The notes under the pieces were generated by a model. It did not search any database, was not told where the DNA came from, and saw only the letters and a program-made list of their open reading frames with translations. A stretch of DNA of 64,000 nucleotides from Oxytricha trifallax. Lineage: Eukaryota; Ciliophora; Spirotrichea; Sporadotrichida; Oxytrichidae. A program made the position numbers and the translations under genes. Positions 57,463-64,000 of the stretch are shown piece after piece. The stretch lies in NCBI GenBank assembly GCA_000711775.1, contig ARYC01001907.1, forward strand, positions 18,279 to 82,278, written 5' to 3'. The first letter of the stretch is position 1; each line of letters opens with the position of its first letter.

Positions 57463-59587
57463 TTTGTCAAAGCGGCTAGCTTTAATTTTCATGCTATTAT
57501 CTTATTGTACTGAATCATCATTTCTAAACTTTGGAATCATTAAGAACCCAATATTTATATAAATAGAGAGAGAGAGCTAGATTAAAGATTTCTTAAATTT
57601 GAAGCAAATATCATTTTCATTGAAGTTAAATAAGAAATAGATGTAGAGAAGGGAGTTTAACATAAACTGCAGTTGATAAACTGTTGTTGAGGTATAGTAA
57701 GTCACCACCCTATTAAAAACTAAAAATGTTTTAACTTCCAAGAATGCTAAATTCTTCTAATCAGAATCGAGCTTGAAGAAACGATTAAATAAAATTCATT
57801 CTGGTAAAGCTAAAATGTATTTCAAGCATGAGAAAGTGGATGACAGAAAATTAATTTATGATAGAAATATATATATATGAAGTCTTATACACACTCAGCA
57901 AAGTTAAAAAGCAATTGCAAAAGCATAGCTTCAGTGAATTCTATGTTTAAGATAAAGAGACTTTGAAATATTTAACTGACAAAATAAAATATTATACTTT
58001 TGAGTTATTTAGAGAGCAGCAAGAAAATTTTAATGATATAGAGATAAAAGTCAATGAATCAACCAGCTGGTAGAATCTTTGTAATATGTTTCTATAAGAG
58101 AACTATACCATTCCTGTATTAAATGCAGTTGATCTAATTATAGCTGTATTGAAAACTATCTGCTCATAAGTATGGTTGTTAATACAAAGCTCATAGTGGT
58201 TAATCAGTATCCCTATAATGTGTATTCTTTCAGCTATCTCATTATGGATCAGCAGTATCAAAGTGACGATGCTAAAAGATTTATTATACTCAGAGATGCA
58301 CAGAAAATATATTGCAGAGAACTTTCGTAGTTTAGAAGGAGTTATTCTTGGCTTTGTATTAATTGCTCAAAGGCTCAATAAATCCAAAATGAATCTTGAA
58401 AGTTTCTATATCATGACAGTTACCCTGCTAACTTGAACTATATTTTCTCTGAAATACTATAGGGTATCAAAGATCTTCATGAACTAGATAATTTGACAAT
58501 GATTAAAAGTCTGAAAATGTTATGTTGAATCTCTGCCATTTATAAATAGTAGTTATTGATTTGAATTGAGCTTTTAATTAAGAGAATCAGCAATAATAGC
58601 AGTATAATCGTAAATTTAATAAATTTTAAATATTCAAAATTATATAGCGAAAAGTGTGATTTATTTAATATAATTATTTTTTAGAAATTTACTCATTTTA
58701 TAATTATAAAATTAAATTGGTGCGAAGTATAAAAAATATATCTAATTTTACTACTACGTACCAATAAATATATTTATTATTATATTTATATTTTTAAATT
58801 CTAGAAATTAAAAAGATTAGTATTTCAAAACTAAATATCAGTTGATTATTTAAATATTAGATTATGCATGAATAATAAAATTGTAAATTATTAATATGTT
58901 GCACTTCTTAAAGGACCTACAATTTAAGTTTATGTTTTTTAGTAAATATTTTCTAAATTATTAAAATATATTCAATACGCGAAAAAACAAATCTTTTTAA
59001 TTCAAAATTTACTTTCATAATATTTCTAATGATTAATTTTACATAATTATGCACTTAAAAATATTATTTATTTATTTATAAATTTAACAAGAATTATAAA
59101 TAAATCAGCATAAATTCATATAACTTAAACCTTTATCCAAATTTTTTATAGAACATAATTGAGAATAATATATTTAAATAAAGATATTTAATTAATTATG
59201 CCTACACTTTGTATATGTAGATTTATATATTCTGAATTTTATCACAATTTTAACTGAATAATTCCTAGGCAAAGATACTTGGTTCCCCGGGCTATTTTAT
59301 CAATAAGAGAGAAGTGGATAAATAAATCAGTTTGTATTATTTGTGAACAGTAGCTGCTATAATCATTGATTACATCATGAAGCTCATATCATACTTTGGT
59401 ATTAAGCATAAGGCCTAATAAATACATTATTCAGAAAAAGTATCATATAAAGTAAGAATATGTACGCCAATAATTAAAAGAATAGAAAAGACTAAAAAGC
59501 TTAGGTTAAACTTAGATGTAATACTAGAAAATTGAAGACAACAAGTTTTAAAAATTACAACAAAGACGAGTAAATAAATTTGTTTGA
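57463..59587 (+). pseudogene. TBE zinc-finger/kinase relic (copy 2), split by an insertion
   Basis: Homology to 16359-17804 begins near 57463 (start codon lost) and ends with AATTTGTTTGA at 59577-59587. The kinase part is recognisable near 58480-58560 (GAACTAGATAATTTGACAATGATTAAAAGTCTGAAAATGTTATG against the HRDLKPENVM region), with the catalytic loop destroyed. The gene is interrupted at 58602-59265 by unrelated AT-rich DNA, then resumes with AAGATACTTGGTTCCCCGGG. Inactive. Confidence 0.75.
58602..59265. other. 664-bp AT-rich insertion within a TBE kinase gene
   Basis: Comparison with copies 1 and 3 shows that homology stops after TAGCA (58597-58601) and resumes at TAGGCAAAG (59266). The inserted DNA is very AT-rich, with no recognisable gene. 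The near-repeat TAGCA/TAGGCA could be a target duplication or pointer-like repeat. It is a candidate IES or element inserted into an IES-like transposon. Confidence 0.6.
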
Positions 59588-59689
59588 TTAAGAACACTAT
59601 CATTCATTCAATAATAAAATCTGAATTAAATCTACTGAATCAAATTTTACATACAATTCAATATACTAAACATCTAATTTAAGGTTTTA

Positions 59690-61320
59690 GTGCTTTTGTT
59701 GTTATTAACACTTTATTTATGCCTATAAAATACTATGATATGCCTGATAAACTGATTGATACTATAAACAACGGTAACTCTCTCTTACCTGTAAATACCC
59801 TAACTTATTATATTTTCTCAAGGTTACTTTACATAATATAATCAAATTTGGAAGTAAATAAAAGAAATTCTAAGTTTCAGGGATAGATAAATAATCTAAA
59901 TTGTTTTACTGTAAATTTTATCTTTACCAAGATATTATTCTTTGTCTTAATATCATGAATTTATATATTAGAAAGCTATTAATTGTTAAGACTCAAATTT
60001 TCATTATATTTTATATAATTCAAATAATTTTGGCTTCACCACTATTATTACATCATTTAACGATTAAAGTTTATTTTTGCTTGCGAAATGCTTCAAAAAT
60101 AAGGGGTTTAAGTATAATGAAATAAACTTCTGATTGTTTAATGATTTTGATGATATTATTGTTATAGTAGATCTTTTAGAGTTTGTTAATGCTGGCTCTA
60201 AAGTCCTGATCGTACTAAGAGCTTTCAGGCTTTTAAGAATATTTATAATCGTAAAATTTTGGAAACACTTAAGAAACTTCTTCAAACAGTTTTGAGCTCC
60301 TTTTCATCCATTGCAAACTTAGGCATGCTTATGTATGTATTAAATTTTATCTATTCATTGATTGGGATGCAATTTTTCAGTGGCCCTATACAAGACAACG
60401 ATGACAAATCATTTAGATTCAATTTCAATTCATTTTCTTACTCATTGATCACTATTTTTGTGCTGCTTACTGCTGAAAATTGGAACTTCATTTTGATATA
60501 GTTTATTGATAAAGATGGCTTTGGGTCTTCTCAATACTTTGTATCACTGATTATATTTGGAAACATCATGATTCTAAACTTATCCTTTAAAAATAATTTA
60601 TATATTCTCAGTATTTTAATTATGTTTAATAGATATATAAAATTAGTAAAATTTGCTCAATTTATTCTTATTTAATTTAAATAATTATTAAGTTTGAGTT
60701 GAGCTTATATAGAACTATGCTGATACCAAAAAATATTAACTGGTTAAATACCATTTCGTGGAACATGAGTAGTCCTGTAGAAGACAAAAGCTTTCTTCTC
60801 AAGATGATTCAAAAACACTAATCTCACATAGTGTAAACAAGAAGCAAAAATACCAAAATTTACTTTCCAGGATATAATATTTATGATTTGGATACAAAAA
60901 CATCATATGCTCAACATAATACTATCACCTTAGTTAAATCATCTCTTGAAAGAGTGGAATTTTTAACATCAGTTCACTTCTTACTAAACTTAAATTTGTT
61001 AGATATTCAACTTAATGTTTCCAACATATTAATCTCTCACCTCTTCTCGAATTATAAGAAAGTATTTTAAGAGAATATTGAAAAGACTCAATAATCCAAA
61101 ATACATAGTTTCTTGAGGTCTCAACATTGTAGATGAGAAGTTCTATAACAAGAATTAAGTAACTAGAATTGGCGTGTGACATTACTAAAGCATTGACATC
61201 ATTTAATAGAGAGTTTAGAGTACATTAGTTTGATCATTTTTCCATCCTCATCCCATCACTTTGCAATTAAAAAGGTTTTAGTTGTAAATAAGTGCCCTCA
61301 TGAATAAAGAACGAACAAAG
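59690..61320 (+). pseudogene. Cation channel, domain II and following linker, decayed
   Basis: S1-S2 region: LFMPIKYYDMPDKLIDTINN near 59715-59775 in mixed frames. S3-S4: FNDFDDIIVIVDLLEFVNAG and VLIVLRAFRLLRIFIIVKFW (60140-60260), a good S4 with regular Arg. S5: ANLGMLMYVLNFIYSLIGMQ (60320). Pore: LITIFVLLTAENWNFILI with Glu retained (60440-60500). S6: QYFVSLIIFGNIMILNLSF. A hydrophilic linker (SSQDDSKTLISHSVNKKQKY near 60800) and further coding-like patches run on to about 61320. Frameshifts occur before S5 and in the S1-S2 part. The Glu in the pore is typical of Ca2+-selective domains. The gene is cut off by TBE copy 3 at 61368, and domains III-IV are not in the window. Confidence 0.85.
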
Positions 61321-61364
61321 TAATATGCTGAGTCACATCTAGAGCCTGATAAAATTGGCATAAT

Positions 61365-61367
61365 AAT
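61365..61367. other. TBE copy 3 left target site (AAT)
   Basis: AAT directly precedes the terminus CAAAACCCC, fitting the ANT target rule. The partner copy would lie beyond the window. Confidence 0.6.
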
Positions 61368-61505
61368 CAAAACCCCAAAACCCCTTAGTGAGGTTTATAA
61401 GTGCTTTGATTTGTAGGGTATAGTTGGGTCTTATTGGGGTTAGTAGACAAAATGCAGGTTTTATATGAATTTAATGTATATTTAATGATTATTAGTGTGC
61501 TTAAC

Positions 61506-62949
61506 TCAAACAAATTTTATCTGCTTGTCTTTGTGATACCTCTTGAATCTCGCTGTCTTTAGTTGTTCTAGAATGTCATCTAATGATTATCTTGGATATG
61601 CTGGAGCTTTAACTATGACCATCTCAACTATCTTCTTAATTTTATCGCAGATTTCTTCTAATTTTATATGTTTAGCAGCTAAACTTATTGATTATTTCTC
61701 GTGCTTTGTTCCAAAGTATGACATACTTTCCATATCGCTCTCTAATATGATAGCGGCAACTGCCCATACATCCCACTGAACTGAGCCATTAGTCCATTTC
61801 TCTCTAATTGGGAAGTATCCAGGAGTACCAAGAACTTTTGCCAAAGTCACTATCTCTTATCTTAAGGCTCTATTGAAATCGAAAACTACGACTTCTAAAG
61901 GGCAGAGGATAAGCATAACATTTTCAAGCTTCAAATCTCTATGAACATATCCAAGTTCATGCAACTCCTTGACACCTTAATCATATCTGTAAGAATATCA
62001 TTTAAGTCATCAGGGTATCTATTATGATAAAGATAGTCTCTTAAAATCATTTAAAATTTCTTGAGCCTGAGTGCGATGAAACCATAGCTTAATATAACAC
62101 CATTTAACTAAGCAAGTTCTTGCAATCTATTCTATAAGACTCTCTAAGAATCATATATTCGTTAGCAAACTCATTTTAATACTGCTCATTTTTAATGAGA
62201 TAGCTGAAAGGGTATACCTTGTATGCATACTCATCAACAACTATAAGTTTTGCCTTGTTAGGCACACTTATGTGCAACTAATTTTAAATGCAGCCTAAGT
62301 TCAATTGAATTTAATGCAGAAATTCTCATTGTTTTCGCTTGGTAGCATGCTAAAACAGTATGATCTGCAGGCTAGTTCATTGATTCAAAGCGAAACTGTC
62401 TCTTGAGCTTCTCCTGTAGGTCTCTGTAAACTCAAGAACTTTTGATTTTCTTTTATCAGGTACAAGTTATTAAGTATCCTTATCTTAAATCAAGAATTCG
62501 CTAAGATGATGTTTTTGCATATGCTTTTTAACCTATGCTGAGTGAGTGTAAGACTTCTTGCATGTTGTGCATTGGTACCTTTCATCCACTTTGTCATGTT
62601 TAAAATAGATCTTGGCCTTGCTAGAGTGTACCTCTTTAATGTGCCTCTTCAAGCTAGACTCAGTTGATACGAAGTTTTAGCAGTCTTCACATTAAAATGT
62701 TTTAATTTTTTCTATTGGTTGCTGTTCCTTATCTTCCTCAACCAATTCAACTTACGTTTAAACTCGCATCTCTGCACTCTACTTCTTGTTTTAAACTTAA
62801 ATCTTAAAGACCTCATCTTCAAAATCTAGAGCTCTTAGTTTAACTTTCTTTTCAATATAAATTACTCCTGGTTTCTTGGAGGAGCCAAAGTTGAGCAATG
62901 ATTAACCTGTTCCAAGAGAAACTGCCTTACGATTTAAGTTAGCCGCCAT
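61506..62949 (-). CDS. TBE zinc-finger/protein-kinase protein (copy 3)
   Basis: ATG at 62949 gives MAANLNRKAVSLG. Two C2H2 fingers follow: FQCEDCQNFVSTESSLKRHI with H at the end of KEVH, and YQCTTCKKSYTHSAQVKKHM with QKHH. A TGA ends this frame after SFALNQ near 62380. The kinase part reads KLIVVDEYAYKVYPFSYLI, then after shifts VILSYGFIALRLKK (hinge region), ELGYVHRDLKLENVM (catalytic loop near 61920), VVVFDFNRALR (DFN where DFG is usual), GTPGYFPIREKW and WDVWAVAAIILE, ending FKRYHKDKQIKFV before TGA at 61506. The span of 1,444 bp is not a multiple of three, in keeping with a few single-base shifts. The same DFN/DLN in copies 1 and 3 suggests the change is a family feature. The role in TBE biology is unknown. 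Confidence 0.92.
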
Positions 62950-63511
62950 GTTTAAATTCAAATTTAAATTTCTATTATTAATATGTAAAAGTCTCACTGG
63001 CTTTACTAACTTTGTATAGGAGCTGGCACTGCAACAACTATGGTTGATTCTTAGGTGTTAGACATCATATTTATACTTAGTTTATAACTATAAATTTTCT
63101 AATTTTATGCTTAATATTTTTATTTTGGTACCAACTGAGAATAAATTCAGGTTGGTACTGGTACCAATTAGGTTTTGAACCTTTTGGAACTTTTCCATTA
63201 AAACCTCATTAGTTTAAAACTAGGTACTAATTAAGTTTTGGTACTATTATATTGGTACCAATTAAAATTAAACGAATTTAGTACCAGTACTAATTAAATT
63301 TAAACAAATTTAGTTCTAATTTAATGAACTAAATTGATAAAAATGGAGCTCAATCTCTGCAGTTTGTTACAGCTTCTGCAAACTTTCTCCACATATCTTT
63401 GCAGGGTTGACTCCTATAAGATGCCCATATTTAATAGTAAGATTTTAAACAATAGGATCCAGAAGTCTATAAGTTATAATTTGATATTCATTAATAGGAA
63501 GAGGAACAAAG

Positions 63512-64000
63512 ATGGAATCACTCAATGATCAAATGAAAAGAGTCGAGGCTCAAGAAATGATATCAAGATTCAGAAGTAAAGAAGATCTCTATCGATAACT
63601 AACTTTACATGGTAAGATAACTTGATGACTATTAACATATTATACAGTTGGTTTATTCCTTCCAACGAGGGAAGGTACAAATTTCATTCTTGAAAGCAAT
63701 ACTTTGTGAGGAGAAGAAAGCTTTTAAAAATAAAGAGATTAAACTAATAGAAATTCCGAACTACCCTGATATTTCAGTCACTAATCTTTATGAGGATGCC
63801 ATTTAAGATGAGGAAGTAGTAGTTTACCTTCCTACCAAGAAACAACTCTCTAACAAACTCCCAGAGAGGAACTTCTTCTTTGGTGTTCTTGGTACAATAA
63901 AAGAGGATTATCTCAGAGAAATTATTGAAGTAGCACATAAGAAACGATATTCTATTTCTCCTGAAGACTAGAAGAAGCAAGGCATTATAATAAGCTCAGC
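63512..64000 (+). CDS. TBE 22-kDa protein (copy 3), 3' end outside window
   Basis: ATG at 63512 begins MESLNDQMKRVEAQEMISRF. After a frame change near 63590-63640 it continues QLVYSFQRGKVQISFLKAIL, IEIPNYPDISVTNLYEDAIQ and NKLPERNFFFGVLGTIKEDY to the window edge. TAA and TAG are read as Gln (EDAIQDEE, SPEDQKKQ). It is about 80% identical by eye to the copy 1 protein at 15215-15799. The start is chosen because copy 1 begins at the same place. Confidence 0.85.

Larger units (their letters stand above)
55000..59697 (+). mobile_element. Old TBE transposon inside the channel gene (copy 2)
   Basis: Same gene order as copy 1. The left ITR is degraded (AAAACCCATTTCCCCTCATTAGATGCTAGTGATTTGATTA..., then TTATTGGGGTTATTAGAGAAAT); the right end is only faintly alignable and finishes near TTTAAGGTTTTAG. 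All three genes are broken, and the kinase gene carries a further 664-bp insertion. It separates channel domain I (ending ~54975) from domain II (from ~59690). The decay is greater than in copies 1 and 3, so the insertion is older. End coordinates are approximate and no target duplication is recognisable. Confidence 0.87.
61368..64000 (-). mobile_element. TBE transposon, nearly intact, truncated by window end (copy 3)
   Basis: The left end has two full C4A4 units (CAAAACCCCAAAACCCC) followed by TTAGTGAGGTTTATAAGTGC, identical in layout to the right end of copy 1, so the element is in the opposite orientation. The visible 2.6 kb holds the zinc-finger/kinase gene (-) and the first ~490 bp of the 22-kDa gene (+). 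The transposase should lie beyond 64000. Coding integrity is the best of the four TBEs: the zinc-finger part is open for 194 codons. Its insertion follows the channel linker directly. Confidence 0.95.

Noticed and set aside
1-64000. CRISPR arrays, bacterial operons, ribosome binding sites or prophage
   Set aside because: The genetic code, transposon types and gene families are those of a ciliate germline. No direct-repeat/spacer array or prokaryotic signal is present.

Overview
This is germline (micronuclear) DNA of a hypotrich ciliate of the Oxytricha/Stylonychia/Tetmemena type. The reasons are visible in the sequence. Recognisable proteins read through TAA and TAG as glutamine, and TGA is the only stop. 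Four transposons have the TBE layout: a DD34E transposase, a ~194-residue (22 kDa-sized) protein on the opposite strand, and a C2H2 zinc-finger/protein-kinase protein of ~482 codons. The best two TBEs end in C4A4 telomere-like repeats beside 3-bp ANT targets. One gene is cut into short coding blocks by AT-rich spacers of 67-111 bp with 4-7 bp direct repeats at each junction, which is the MDS/IES/pointer architecture of unrearranged DNA.

Layout. 1-122 tandem 20-bp satellite; ~300-945 dispersed repeat copy A; ~1960-2890 coding relics including a piwi-like fragment; 7717-11451 old TBE; 11532-12002 inverted-repeat element; 13844-17943 nearly complete 4.1-kb TBE with ATT target duplication; ~20870-21694 retroelement-like tract; 21695-22100 giant hairpin 1; ~22560-24640 unknown decayed gene; ~26920-27860 unknown minus-strand coding tract; ~28160-30190 decayed piwi gene (minus); 30203-30790 unknown coding fragments; 31768-32177 hairpin 2; ~33005-33620 repeat copy C; ~37190-38310 unknown decayed gene; 39178-39595 hairpin 3; ~41690-42180 decayed MT-A70 methyltransferase (minus); 44454-44525 tRNA-Lys-like gene (minus). 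From 45095 to 51150 lies a VPS10/sortilin-family gene split by about 3 kb holding repeat copy B and a gag-like two-ORF element. From about 51960 to 61320 lies a four-domain-type voltage-gated cation channel gene, interrupted by an opposite-strand secreted-protein gene (53476-54249) and an old TBE (55000-59697). A nearly complete TBE begins at 61368 and runs off the end.

Most conventional genes carry TGA stops and frameshifts, so they look like decayed germline paralogues, not templates for working somatic genes. The 3' third of the sortilin gene is the exception: five successive pointer deletions restore one frame through the membrane segment to the stop. Very AT-rich DNA without recognisable genes fills the rest. 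No complete, unbroken conventional gene was found. Coordinates of decayed features are approximate.
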